A stretch of DNA of 64,000 nt from Pyrrhoderma lamaoense (Eukaryota > Basidiomycota > Agaricomycetes > Hymenochaetales > Hymenochaetaceae), in contig NBAZ01000002.1 in NCBI GenBank assembly GCA_002794735.1, forward strand, positions 2,604,001-2,668,000, in the 5' to 3' direction. Shown piece by piece: positions 13,645-26,302 of this stretch. The number at the start of each line of letters is the position of its first letter. Position 1 is the first letter of the stretch. The notes under the pieces were generated by a model. That model worked only from the letters and a program-made list of their open reading frames with translations, was not told the origin of the DNA and ran no database searches. A program made the position numbers and the translations under genes.

Positions 13645-13932
13645 TCACTTCTGCACAGATGATCTTTCCCGTTCAGCGGTGGTATTCAAGTTTGTGGCTA
13701 CTGTCATGAATCTAGAGGGGAATTTTAAATGTCTTCGGATCGTGACACGAAAAAGGACTAATCCAGAAGAGACTCACTGAGCAGCGTGTATGCCAGCAAA
13801 GGTACGCATCGCATCAAGGTCTGCTTGAAGGTCTTCTGTCAAATCAGTTGTACGAGCCGAGTGCTGTTTGAGTAACTGCAAACTTGACGCGAATTGCGCG
13901 TAGAGCCTGTCTTTACGTTGTGTCGCGCTCAT
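13645..13932 (-). CDS. HSK3: DASH (Dam1) complex subunit Hsk3-like
   Basis: A 73-residue protein in two exons, easily missed because neither exon is long. Exon 1 is 13932-13778 and exon 2 is 13711-13645, with a 66-bp GT-AG intron; 155 + 67 nt gives 74 codons including TGA. It begins MSATQRKDRLYAQFASSL and the splice joins AGIHAAQ to FMTVATNL. This pattern (QRxxxYAQ...SLQLLKQ, a short helical break, then LDAMRxxxxxHAAQFM) matches Hsk3, one of the small helical subunits of the DASH ring. That ring couples kinetochores to microtubules in fungi. The protein is helical and has no other domain. It is divergent from VRG4. Family call by motif recognition only. Confidence 0.8.
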
Positions 13933-14589
13933 GTGAATGTCGGAGGTTAAGTTCTGATAATTACTAGGCTCTTTGTTCCCCTAAGTCTAAGCGTGGTGTG
14001 CCTCTGTCGGTCGGAAATCAACATACGCCGCGCCGCGAACCGAAAAGGCTGTTAACAACTTGCGTGTGTCGTCAGAACCCACCAGAATAAAGTAAACCCC
14101 ATAAACTTATTATTTTCTCTTACACGTATCGGCCGCCTGCAAGTTGCTTTTTATTTTCTTCCTAAACGACGAAGACTACGGTCAAGGTGCGTATATATTT
14201 TATGGTTCAGGACGCACTTGCTGCGGATATGTGCCTTTTCTATTTTAATACTCTTTCCTCGTCATTGACCTACAACATGATTCTCTAGACCCATTTGTTG
14301 TCCTACCCGAACGCCAGGCAATCAACAACCGAGTCTTCAACTTGCGAAGTCTGATCTTATCCCGTAGAGTGCACTATCTCTCTAGTCCGTCTTTCTTTTA
14401 TCGTACAGCACGTTTCACGCAAGCAACGTTTCCCACCAAGAACCATCAGCTGCTCTGCACCTTGCTCTACTCCTAATCTCCAAGTTTTACTTGACTTTCT
14501 GTAGCAAATATATCAAGGGACTGCTATATTAATCCAAACTCTTTATAATTATCCTCATCAGAGAAGAAAAATTGGAATTCTGAAGCAAG
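13933..14589. promoter_or_regulatory. Divergent spacer, HSK3 / VRG4
   Basis: A 657-bp spacer holding the 5' regions of both genes. The half nearest VRG4 is pyrimidine-rich (for example CTCTCTAGTCCGTCTTTC at about 14376), a common feature of fungal promoters and leaders. No named motif. Confidence 0.45.
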
Positions 14590-16239
14590 ATGTCGAATTC
14601 GACGTCTCAACGCTCACCAGCTCCTTCTTACAAGACATTACCACTCGATGATCAGGAGGAGGACATCGCCGAGTACAAGAAGGCGCTTGCCACTAATACT
14701 CCCACTCAAGAACATCATTCAGCGTCAGGAGGTGCGTACCGGTTATTGTTAATTCGTTCATTATAGACCAACGATCTTATGGTCCCTATGATGACAGCAC
14801 TTCCTATCGTCTGTTATTGTCTTGCATCCATTCTCATGACAGTAGTCAATAAGGTACCTACGTCTTCATACCCTGCCTTTGCCCAATCAATTTACTGTAT
14901 CAATAGTTCGTGGTATCAGGACGGGACTTCTCTATGAACTTCCTTCTCCTTACCATCCAATCGTCGGTCTGTGTGGCATGTGTTATGACCGTAAAGAAAA
15001 TGGGCGTCATCTCCTTTAGAGACTTCGACATGACAGATGCGAAAAGATGGTTCCCTATTAGCTTCTTGCTTGTTAGTGTGATCTACACAGGCTCCAAAAG
15101 CATAGTAAGTTCAATTTCGACCTCATGATTGCCGCTCTTCATAGGGGTATTTGCTCACTGGGTACAAAGCAATACCTTAGTATCCCGGTTTATACTATCT
15201 TTAAGAACTTGACTATAATTCTAATTGTACGTATCACTATCCATCCGATATCAATGTACCTAGTCACTGAGAACGATATACTAGGCATACGGTGAAGTCA
15301 TCTGGTTTGGTGGAAAAGTAACAGGTCTTACTTTTCTATCATTCATCATTATGGTACGCTCTAATAAGGCAGCTGAAACGTCTTCGTGTACTTCCTTTGC
15401 TAAGTGTTCTCAAGGTTATCTCCTCCATCATCGCAGCGTGGTCGGATATTGCCAATGCTTTGGATACTACTTGGTCTTCTCAAGATCCTGCTGCTGCCAT
15501 TGGTGGATTGCACGCCGTTCAAAGTGCACTGACGAAATTGAATATTGGCTACTTTTGGATGTTCTTTAACTGTTTAACTTCTGCGGCGTTTGTAAGTCCT
15601 TAATAGATACATCACGTTGGCGGAGGTTAATGATATGCTATCCTTCTCTCGATAGGTACTATCGATGCGTAAACGGATAAAGTTGATGGGATTCTCAGAT
15701 TGGGATACGATGTTCTATAACAACTTACTCTCAATTCCTGTATTGGCTTTATTCTCATTGCTTGTAGAGGATTGGAGCGCAGAGAATTTGTCCAAGAGTT
15801 TGTACGTTATGGCCCATAAATTCAGTTTTCTTCTTTGTCCTGATCTTTCATCTTCCATAGCCCTCCGGAAACGAGAAGCTTTTTGCTATTTGCAATTGCA
15901 TTTTCAGGAGCTGCTGCTGTTGGAATCTCGTTTACAACGGCTTGGTGTATCCGTGCGACGAGTAGTACTACTTACAGGTAAAATCTCTTTCATTCCAAAA
16001 TAGCATATTGATTCTCATGATTCACTCTTAAAAGTATGGTTGGAGCTTTAAATAAGCTTCCGGTTGCAGCATCAGGGATGCTCTTTTTCGGCGACCCTGT
16101 CACTCTAGGGTCAGTAAGTGCAGTACTTGTAGGTTTCCTAGCCGGAATCGTATATGCAGTAGCAAAAAATAATCAGAAGAAAGCTGAAAGTGGTCGAGCA
16201 CAAGCTGATGGAATCATTCCTCTTTCAAACCGGAGATGA
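14590..16239 (+). CDS. VRG4: GDP-mannose transporter, Golgi
   Basis: Nucleotide-sugar transporter bringing GDP-mannose into the Golgi lumen for mannosylation. It starts [15 protein letters not shown] with a Ser/Pro-rich cytosolic tail, then about ten hydrophobic segments spread over some nine exons. Diagnostic stretches: ILMTVVNK before an intron at about 14854, [15 protein letters not shown] (about 14909-14950), [10 protein letters not shown] (about 15286-15315), [18 protein letters not shown] across the intron at about 15593-15657, [20 protein letters not shown] (about 15910-15975) and [13 protein letters not shown] (about 16040), whose GALNK is the GDP-mannose binding motif of this family. 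Ends PLSNRR, TGA at 16237-16239. Frame across the [16 protein letters not shown] exon was checked. Confidence 0.94.
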
Positions 16240-17250
16240 TTGACTGTATATTGTGTACTCGGTACTCCCACGCTGCGTGAGGATTATCCACCGCATTTCT
16301 GTTTGTTCTGGGACTTGGGAACTTTTATTTTCATTGGGTGTACAGGGTACCAATGGTTTGTTCCGGACTGGCCCTCTCGGGAAGAGGTTAAAGTCGGGAC
16401 TGAAGAAAGCAGGTGTTTATATCGAGTGGTGCATATGATTGTTCAATCAGAACTTTCAGTCAAGACGCTGTTGTGGCATACTTATAGTAATAACATTATA
16501 ACTTGGGATCTTGCTATCCCCTGCTATCTTTCAAAACTATATAAATTGAGTGCATGTATATGAAATTTGAGAGAATTCTTGTGATTAGTGCCTCTACATG
16601 CGCGAAAAAGGTGATCTTTTGATCCGAGAAGGTGGTCGTTCTCCGAGTGCAACTCAGCAATAGTATTCCGCTTTACAGCTCCTTACCACCATAAGAGCGT
16701 GGGTTTGCCATCGTCGCTACAGCCAAAGGACAACCGTCGACAACTTTCCCCGGAGATAGTCTGAGAGACTGAGTTAGTGCGGCGCTCCGCATTATTCCCT
16801 GCGATTCGGAGCAAACGTTTGTTGTGCATATAGTCTGCTGCTCTCGTGACTCAACCCAAATCCGAGTGACTCTTTCAGGTCGCGACATTCTACAACCCCT
16901 TTCCTTCAGACGTTATCGACTATCATCAAAGTTTAGGTTGATACATCTCTACTCTAGACAACTGGTTGTGGCGAGATCTGTGAGTTCTTCATATTGTCAA
17001 TAGTCGACTTAGCACTAGTTATTGAACAGCCACCAATGTTATCCCCGTTCCGTCAATGCATTTAACCCCACAGTCATCTCTTTAACTCAAGCTACCACTT
17101 GCGGCGTCTATACCACCATCTTTTAGTCTCTTCAAACCTATCGCCTCAAGCACCTCTCATTCACGACAAACACGTCACTGACTGACCTACCAAGATAGAA
17201 GACATCGAAATAGAGACCTAGCTACGACCACCCAGAGATAGAAACCAGAG
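16240..17250. other. Intergenic, VRG4 3' to PYC 5'
   Basis: About 1 kb. The last 200 bp hold the pyruvate carboxylase leader. Open frames here are short and unlike any family I know. Confidence 0.5.
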
Positions 17251-20200
17251 ATGTCCTCAGACCAGACTGCGGGGTTGCACCCGCCACGCCTTGCTTCAAT
17301 GTTCGCGGCTTCACCAAGTGCTCCAGGAACCCCGGTCCACTCCATCCAAACAATGCGTCGTAAAGCCGCAGGGCACGGTGGTCCACTCACCAAAGTTCTT
17401 GTTGCTAACCGTGGTGTACGTATGATACCACCCAAATTCTCTTTTGCTGTGGCGCATTGTGTTGTTTATGAACGGTACTAACTACTTTCATAGGAAATCG
17501 CTATCCGTGTATTCCGTACCGCTCATGAACTTGCGATGCATACGGTTGCGATCTATTCCTACGAAGACCGTATGTCCGCTCACCGTCAAAAGGTATGAAC
17601 GCATTGTCATTATCAATAGCATATATTCGATAATTAAATTGAAATGGTCAAATTGTTGTAGGCGGATGAAGCTTATCAGGTCGGCAAGGGTCTTACTCCA
17701 GTAGCCGCATATCTTGCTCAAGATGATATTATCCGTATTGCTTTGGAGCATGGAGTCGACATGATCCATCCTGGGTATGATGTGCCTGTATTTGATCGCC
17801 GGGACTTAACTAAATCGGAATCTCTTTTTTTTTGTCATTGCACTATGATATCCATATACCTCTTGTAGATATGGTTTCCTATCTGAAAATGCTGAATTTG
17901 CTCGTAAAGTCGAACAGGCAGGTCTTGCGTTCATCGGACCATCTCCGGAAGTTATCGATGCATTAGGAGACAAAACGAAGGCTAGAACCTTAGGTATTCT
18001 TGGTTGATTAACACATGACACATGACCTATTGACGCGTCTCGATTCAGCGATTAAGGTTGGCGTCCCGGTCGTCCCAGGTACTCCTGGTCCCGTAGAATC
18101 GTATACGGATGCTGAAGGCTTCATCAAAGAATATGGATTCCCTGGTCAGTTGATTTCATAGTCAAATCAAAGTTTGGGGTGTTGTACTGAGTAAAATATT
18201 TCCTCAAATACTTTGATAGTCATTATTAAGGCCGCTATGGGTGGAGGTGGACGTGGTATGCGTGTTGTACGCGAAGAATCTGAATTTAAAGATGCCTTCC
18301 AGCGTGCAGTGAGCGAGGCCAAATCTGCATTCGGAGATGGTACCGTTTTCATTGAGCGTTTCCTTGAGCGTCCCCGCCACATCGAAGTTCAGCTTCTTGC
18401 TGATGCCCTGGGTAACGTCGTCCACCTGTTTGAGCGTGACTGTTCCGTGCAACGGCGCCACCAAAAGGTTGTAGAAGTTGCACCTGCAATGAATCTTCCG
18501 GAAGAAGTCCGGCAAGCTATTCTCGCAGACGCGATCAAGCTTGCTCAGCATGTTGGTTATCGTAATGCTGGTACTGCTGAATTTCTTGTTGATCAGCTCG
18601 GAAGGCATTACTTCATTGAAATTAACCCTCGCATTCAAGTCGAGCACACCATTACAGGTAGGAGTCGATAACATAATAGTATCTAAGAATAGACAACTAA
18701 TAATTCGTTTAACAGAGGAAATCACTGGAATTGACATCGTTGCTGCTCAGATCCAAATCGCAGCTGGTGCTACCCTCGCCCAGCTTGGCCTTAGTCAAAA
18801 GGCGATCACAAAGCGTGGATATGCGATTCAGTGTCGTATCACCACTGAGGATGCTTCACAGGGCTTCCAGCCAGATACTGGTAAAATCGAGGTTTACCGT
18901 TCTGCTGGTGGCAATGGTGTACGACTTGATGCATCATCTGGTTTCGCTGGTGCACAAATCACGCCCCACTATGATAGTTTACTGGTGAAGGTTTCAGTGA
19001 GCGGAACTACATACGAAGTTGCGCGTAGGAAGATGCTCCGTGCGCTTGTTGAATTCCGTATTCGCGGAGTTAAAACAAACATTCCCTTCTTGTTCCGTCT
19101 CCTTACTCATGACGTCTTCATCGTCGGAAAAACATGGACTACTGTATGTAAATCCTAATCGTTCTCTTATGGACATAAACTAAATTTGGTTCCGACTAGT
19201 TCATTGATGACACCCCGGATCTCTTCAAGCTTGTCCAGAGTCAAAACAGAGCGCAAAAATTACTAGCATATCTTGGTGATCTTGCTGTTAACGGCAGTTC
19301 TATTAAGGGACAACAAGTAAGTGAAACAGAAAAATCGCTTTTATAGCAAGTAATAATATGAATTTCATTGTTAGGGGGAGCCGGGACTTAAAGATGATGT
19401 AGTTGTACCAACACTTGCGAACAGAACAGATCCCGAGGGACCACCACTCGATACAACACTACCATGCGAGAATGGTTGGCGGAAGATCATTGTCGAGAAA
19501 GGACCTGAAGCATTCGCAAAGGCCGTTCGCGAATATCCTGGCGTTCTTATCATGGACACGACTTGGCGAGATGCTCATCAGTCACTACTTGCAACCCGTC
19601 TGCGTACGACTGATATGGTGAACATTGCGAAGGAAACGAGTTATGCACTCCAAAATGCTTACTCCCTTGAAATGTGGGGAGGTGCTACATTTGATGTGGC
19701 CATGCGTTTCTTGTATGAAGACCCTTGGGAGAGACTGCGTACCCTCCGAAAACTCGTCCCGAACATCCCCTTCCAGGCCCTCGTACGTGGTGCTAACGGC
19801 GTAGGTTACACTAGTTACCCTGATAACGCAATCTACGATTTCTCCAGAAAAGCCGTTGAAAATGGGTTGGATATCTTCCGTGTTTTCGATTCATTAAACT
19901 ACTTCGATAACTTGAAGCTTGGTATCGATGCCGCAAAGAAGGCTGGTGGTGTTTGCGAGGCTGTTGTCTGTTACAGTGGTGATGTCGCAAACCCGAAGAA
20001 GACAAAGTACACCTTACAATACTACCTAGACTTTGTTGAAAAACTCGTTAATGAGGGTATCCATGTCCTTGGTATCAAAGACATGGCAGGTTTACTCAAA
20101 CCAGAAGCCGCAAAACTCCTTATCGGGGCAATCAGAAAGAAATACCCCGACTTACCTATTCATGTACACTCACACGACACTGCCGGCATCGCAACTGCAA

Positions 20201-21787
20201 GTATGCTTGCAGCTGCTGCCGCGGGTGCTGACGTAGTTGACGTAGCTATCGATAGTATGTCTGGACTGACCTCACAGCCATCTATGGGTGCTGTTTGCAC
20301 GGCATTGGAGCAAACTTCACTTGGCACTGGTATACGTTATGATGATATTCAAGCACTGAACTTGTATTGGACCCAGGTCCGCCAATTGTACGGATGCTTT
20401 GAAGCTAATGTCCGAGCATCCGACTCTAGCGTGTTTGCACACGAGATGCCGGGTGGGCAATACACGAACTTGATGTTCCAAGCTTCGCAGCTTGGTCTGG
20501 GAACACAATGGACTGAAATCAAACAGAAGTATATCGAAGCGAATGAGTTATGTGGTGATCTTATTAAGGTCACACCATCTTCTAAAGTTGTTGGTGACTT
20601 TGCGCAGTTCATGGTCTCGAATAAGCTAACGAAGCAAGATGTACTGGAACGAGCTGAGCAACTTGACTTCCCATCCTCAGTTGTTGAGTTCTTCCAAGGT
20701 TACCTCGGTCAACCCGTCGGGGGATTCCCTGAGCCTTTACGCTCAAAGATTATCCGTGACAAGCCAAGGATCGATGGTCGCCCTGGTGCAACGATGGAGC
20801 CTCTAGATTTCAAGAAGATCAAGGCGGAATTGCGTGCGAAATATGGGAAGCACATCACAGACTCCGATGTCACTTCGTACGTTATGTACCCGAAGGTATT
20901 CGATGAGTATCAAGGTTTCCTTGAGAAATTCGGTGACCTTAGTGTTGTTCCTACTCGTTACTTCCTCGGTAGACCCGATGTTGGTGAAGAGATGCACATT
21001 TCGTAAGACTATTCTATTACTGGAAAAGGCACACTGATACTTACTTGGGCCACAGAATCGAAAAGGGTAAAACACTTATCATTCGTTTGTAAGTTTCAAA
21101 TATTCTCTTATCAATTCTGTTTGCAGACAATCTGATAAGGTTTTATGACCTGTTTTTAGAATGGCTGTTGGACCTGTTATAGAGGGTAAAGCAACCAGAG
21201 ATGTCTGGTTTGAGGTTAACGGTGAAGTTCGAGCGGTGGCTGTTGAAGACAAGAACAGTGCTGTTGAGACGTTCACCAGGGAAAAGGCGACTCCTGCCCC
21301 CGGCTCTGTAGGTGCCCCGATGTCCGGTGTCGTAGTTGAGGTCCGTGTGAAGGAGGGACAAGAAGTAAAGAAGGGAGATGTTCTGTGTGTACAGAGCGCT
21401 ATGAAGGTTCGTATACTATTCCCCGGATCTTTACGTATAAACCTCTCCTCCCTTTCCAACTGAATGAGAAGGGGACAGCTCCCCTTCATAAACTCCCGAA
21501 TTGTTGTTTTAAATCTTTTCATGTTCTTCTTTTGCTTATCTCCTTCCCTTTCATTTCATAGATGGAATCTGCGGTCAGCGCGCCTGTTTCTGGGCACATC
21601 AAACGTGTATGCGCAAAAGAAGGTATGTCAATGAATCATAAACTTCTTTTTGGCTCCCCATCATCTCCAGGTGACCGGTCTTAATTAACTGATAACTGAT
21701 GTGTAATCCTTTCTTCTTTCTTTTGTCTATTTTTTTCTAGGCGACTCGCTTTCGCAAGGAGATCTCATCGTCGAAATTGTTCACTAG
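17251..21787 (+). CDS. PYC1: Pyruvate carboxylase
   Basis: Biotin enzyme that carboxylates pyruvate to oxaloacetate with ATP and bicarbonate; cytosolic in most fungi, feeding the TCA cycle and gluconeogenesis. It is complete, with about twelve introns. Biotin carboxylase: [20 protein letters not shown] (first intron after NRG), the ATP-grasp glycine loop [11 protein letters not shown] (about 18232-18265), [15 protein letters not shown], and [11 protein letters not shown] (about 18620-18650). Carboxyltransferase: [19 protein letters not shown] at 19552, [18 protein letters not shown], and [10 protein letters not shown] (about 20170). The biotinyl domain ends with VQSAMK, a 155-bp intron (21407-21561), then MESAVSAP. 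The biotin-accepting Lys of AMKM is therefore the last codon of an exon. Stop TAG at 21785-21787. No clear mitochondrial presequence precedes the first Met. Confidence 0.97.
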
Positions 21788-23698
21788 AAGGCCCAAAGGA
21801 AAGGGAGAGTTTCAATATCCAAATATACCTGTTTTTTCACTTTCATCCCTCTCCCTATTTTACATACATACACACCCTTCTCTTCTCTCGTACTTCCTCC
21901 TAGTTGCCATCAAGATAAAGTAAAGCAGTGTTTCACAACGAACAAATTAAGAAGGCTCAATGTCGTTGTTGTAGTATCATTTTTTTTTTGAAGCTAAACC
22001 AAGTTAACACAAATTAACTCTTGTAGTGTATCCAATAGTGCATGTACTACATCTTACCTCTCACTCGCTGTTTCCCTCAATATATTCTCAGAATATAGAG
22101 ACTACAGTTTATCTATGGCAATTATTTCTTATCTATGCCCCAGAAGGGGGACCAGAGTCATTCATGACGCAATAATAGAGTGTATGTATGCGACTTATCA
22201 TCTTCAGTATATTGAGATCTATGGAGCAATAGACTTTAGAAAATTGTAGTTTGTAACAGGGCTAAAGTGACCAATAAGAGAAGAAGCTCGAGAAGCCTTA
22301 GTTTTTGAACTCTAAATAGAAATATAACTATGGTGGCAACTGTTATATAGAGGCTATAGCATCTTGCGTCTTACTCAGATAGTTATAGTATTGTTGTTAG
22401 TGGAAAGCGAGAAAGGAAGAAGAAAAAAAGAGCATGAAGAAGAGAGGGAAAAAATAAGAAGAAACCTGGGAAGATTTATCGAAATCTTCTCTTCTATTCT
22501 CTTCTGTAGGGAGTATAAGGATAGGATAGGGATAAGGCTCAAAGGACTCAAGGCTAAAGGCATATGTGCCAGCTGACGACGGAGAAGTAGAAGTTCGAGT
22601 AGTAATATACAGACTTTTCTTTTTTTATAAAAATAAGTCACCTGCCAGTGGTTGAGTGCCATTGGGAATGTGGGCTTTGTCTCAGGGTTTTTCAGATTTA
22701 GAAAGTAGATTCTGACATCTATTCTACCTCCTCACCCTTCATATCTACTTTTGTTTTAGTTAGCGACTTACATCATCATCTCTATCATCATCATGGAGCT
22801 ATGTATGTATGTGTGTCATATAACTATACGCCGCATACACGACTCGTCCAATTGCACTGCCTTTGTATTGCATTAAGGAATATAGAAGTACATATTTGAT
22901 TATGGATATGTATTAGGATTAGGGACTTGAAGGGAAAAGGGAAAAAAGGATGTAGTATACTCCAAGGGTCCGACATGATCCGCTTTTTTATTATATCTCT
23001 TCTTCCAAAGGACCCTTTGCATTCTTTTGTGCGGGGGTGTGGGGGGTTAGGAGCGAGACATACATAAATTGATCGGTCTAGGAATAAATAGATAACATTC
23101 TCTCTGGCCTGTGCTCTCTGTCTACTGCGCCCTACTTTTTCCCTGTGTGTCTCACCTTCTAAGGCCTCTGTCCTGTCCCTTTCAAAAGAGAGAGATAACC
23201 CTTGCTCTCTTGGTCCATCACCCCAATCCCCAGCGTTACTTCCACCTATCGAAAGTAAGGTGCTTTCCTCTTTCCTATCCGTCTATCTATCGGTTATACC
23301 CTTCCACTAACGCATAACTATAACATAACAGACATCCTTCCATAACTACCTGTCCAATCTTAGTCCCCGTCTACTTATCTATCTATCTATATCTCGATCA
23401 ATAAACCTAGATACCAAATTGCGTTTGTGTTTGGTATGTATGAGTGTTTTCCCCGATCGTCTTTATTCTCTAAAAAACAAAACTACTATGTTAATTCTGA
23501 TGTAACAATTATCTCATCCCTATTTTTTCTTATATATTTCCAATCCCATCCCCCTCTTCCATCTCATAATCATAACATAACATAATATGTACTCCGCCAT
23601 CGCCCTTCTCTCGGTCCTTCTCGACAACTTATATATCATCCCTTACCTATCATCTTTACCAACAAATATACCTCCGTTCATACACAGAAGAAACAACA
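21788..23698. other. Intergenic, PYC to biotinyl-like gene
   Basis: About 1.9 kb. The first part is a pyrimidine-rich 3' flank. The remainder is AT-rich with CT/ATCT-like runs (for example TATCTATCTATCTATATC near 23375) and no believable open frame. The final 200 bp are pyrimidine-rich and AC-poor, as in other leaders here. Confidence 0.5.
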
Positions 23699-24226
23699 AT
23701 GTCCTCGCCAACGGCAGTAACTTCCCGTAAACCATTTGACCAACCCTCTGGATCAACTACAGAATTTGAACCATCTTCGCCTGTCAAAGTGATAGAGTTC
23801 GTCAAGGTCGTCGCTCCTTTACGAGGACCAATCAGTGTACGAGTTAACAAGGGCTCAATTGTCAACCAAGGCGATTTGTTGGCCGTTCAGGTTTCAACAA
23901 AGGTACGTATCTTGCGCTGAAACAGTTTCATAACTTCGCAAAAAAAATAAGAATGCTCTCCAGAAGAGTTAGTATCGGATTTCTGAAAATTAAAGATTGA
24001 AAACCAATCATTGATCCATAAATCTGTTGACTCAATTTTTGTTGCTTTATCTTTTTATGATTTACACCACTAAGGATTGCTTAGAAGACTGAATATTTGT
24101 TTACATTTCTCCTAACAGACAGAGCTTCAGATAAGGGCACCATTTAAAGCGATTGTCCAACGTATCGTTACGAACGGCAAAAGCCTTGATGAGAACGAGG
24201 TGATAGCGGAGCTGGAAGAGTTGTGA
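23699..24226 (+). CDS. Small stand-alone biotinyl/lipoyl-like domain protein
   Basis: A 103-residue protein from two exons, 23699-23902 and 24119-24226, joined by a 216-bp GT-AG intron. After a 30-residue Ser/Thr/Pro N-terminus it is a single hammerhead domain: VVAPLRGPISVRVNKGS, GDLLAVQVSTK, then TELQIRAPFKAIVQRI and a C-terminal strand IAELEEL. It aligns along its length with the biotinyl domain of the pyruvate carboxylase 1.9 kb upstream ([29 protein letters not shown], then [16 protein letters not shown]). The intron falls after the Lys codon in phase 0 in both genes. The Lys is kept, but both flanking Met residues of AMKM are gone (STKT). I infer a partial duplication. Biotinylation is doubtful, and the function is unknown. 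Confidence 0.75.
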
Positions 24227-24484
24227 CAAGATGTTACCATATTATAGCAGAATGCGGGAAGCTCTGATATTGCAAGGCGTTTAGTGTGGATGTAACTATT
24301 ATCGTTGTTTATGTTGTTCTGTGTGCACGTGTAGGGGAGATCTGGAAGGATTTGTTTGTAGGGAATGAAAAAAAAACTAACTTTTACTTCCGGGAGTGGT
24401 CATTCATTATCTTGACAATAGTTAATACATTTCATTTCATTCAATTTATACACTTTGTTTGATGTTAGTATTTGTAGCTCTTGA

Positions 24485-25983
24485 TCATAGAAGCGAAGAG
24501 ATACTACGCAGACGCTCTGACAGCTCGTCGTGAATTTCTGAAACAACTTCCTATAAAGAGGATAATTCTAGTTATTTCCTTGATGCTTCTTCTAGTTTAA
24601 TGATCATCTCATGTTAACTCACAGCAGCAGGTTTGATATCTTCTATTTGACCAATTCCTAGTCCAGACCACATGAGCATCCCAGAGGGGTCGTTCTCTCG
24701 AGTAGCTTTCTCGAAAAGTGCTTTAGCTATTTTGAGATCTACCCCTTCCTCAACACGTTTAACGGAGTCATTATAAATGGCACGTCCATTAATACAAGCA
24801 GGCCAACCAGTAGTACCGCGTAAAATGTCAAATGCCGTAGTTCGAATAGTATCCGTCGCTACTGCTTTTTTGAGCGCGTCTTTTTGCTGCACCGAATAAA
24901 GGGATTCGGGGTAAGGACGAATCTTGTGCCTAGTACCGCACCTGAAGCGCCCAAGGCAAGAAGAGCAGCAACATGTGGCCCGGATACGATTCCTCCGCCG
25001 CAAGAAGTGGGGGTAGTCTATTTTTTGGAATCTTGTGGAGTATATCAGTAACTAAAGCAAACAAGGGAGGTGCATCTCCTCGACCGTGACCCCCAGATTC
25101 GATACCTAGGTGTATAGAAGGATCGATTATAGTAATTGAATGAAAGTTGGGGTTGGTTTCAAAAACATATGAGCTAAGAAGAAATCGCATTGACCTTCAG
25201 CTACAAGAACATCAACTTCCCATTCATCAATTGCAACCCGTGCTTCGTCAAGGGAGTTAACGAGTACGAAGACAAGCGTTTTATGCGGATCTGATCTCTT
25301 GCCATCGAATTCACGTATAAACTTGACCCATCTCCCTAGATCGTTGCCAAATGAAAGCCAGACCGCAGCAACACGCGCATCTAATACAATGGACAACAAA
25401 CCCGCCGCCGTACCGGGCGTTTTTCCCTCTTCTTTGTCCAAAATCCAGCCGAGAAAACCCACGCCAATTCGTAGCGATTTGCTAGAGTCCTATTGGAAGA
25501 GTCTAGATTAGAATCTTCTCGGCTTCGATCAATAAAAAGAAAGCAAATAGGAGTAGATCTCTGCGTCTATTGATGTTGTACACACCTCTGCATCATCGTT
25601 GGAGCGAGAAAGTATCGTGCGGGCGAGATCTAGTTCTTTCCGGATTTGTGCTTCAGTATTGTAGCCTGATCACATAAGAAGAAGATTGAATTAGAGTCTA
25701 TATATAAATTGCCGCCAAGCCCAGTTAAGATACAGCGAATTAGAGGTAGCCAACGATACCTGCTGCCATGAAACCAAAACCCCCGGCACCAGTAACTTTC
25801 GCTGCAAGTTCTCCACCACTGGCTCCAGCCATAGCGGCGGAGATGATGGGTGTCTTGATGTCTATTGATTGTCAAATAGATAGATTCAATTTAATAATTT
25901 ATGTATTTTTTTTTTCGAAATGATTACTACAAATTGTAGCACTCACTCAGTAAACGAGTTATCGGGGTACTAATTGCTTTCAT
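24485..25983 (-). CDS. Nitronate monooxygenase, two apparent frameshifts
   Basis: FMN enzyme of the 2-nitropropane dioxygenase family that oxidises alkyl nitronates. Exon 1 begins MKAISTPITRLL at 25983. Later exons carry IISAAMAGASGGELAAKV and GAGGFGFMAA (about 25790-25850), IGVGFLGWILDKEEGK (about 25430-25470), VDVLVAEG spliced to GIESGGHGRGDAP (about 25225 and 25110), and a C-terminal exon EIHDELSERLRS ending TGA at 24485-24487. Within the FMN-binding region the frame slips twice by one missing base. The first slip is between LLAA and GGIVSGPHVAALLALG (about 24996); the second is between FVLTP and ESLYS (about 24907). No intron fits either point. Fold and order are otherwise intact. Either a young pseudogene or two short-run assembly deletions. 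Confidence 0.8.
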
Positions 25984-26302
25984 GTTGCTAGAATGCGTTC
26001 ATTTGACATTGCGCAATACTTTATATACCATTTAGTAACCTGTACTATTACAAAGCTGACAGATGGGACTAGACATCGTCCGAAACAACCCGAACGAATA
26101 TCAGGAAAATGACTTGATTTAAGTAGGTGACTTGAGTGCCGTCCGGAAACGGTGAATTCATATTTAGACATTATTTTTGTTTGTCTTTGTTTGACGCGCA
26201 TCCTCGACTTTGTGAGCGTGAACGTGCAATCCTCGACATCGTCGTCGGTGGTCTACGCGTCACTTTCTCATCTTTCTTCCTTCCATACATCACTCAGTAA
26301 CG
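25984..26302. promoter_or_regulatory. Divergent promoter, NMO / SmB
   Basis: A 319-bp spacer between two divergent starts; holds both 5' control regions. No named motif. Confidence 0.5.
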
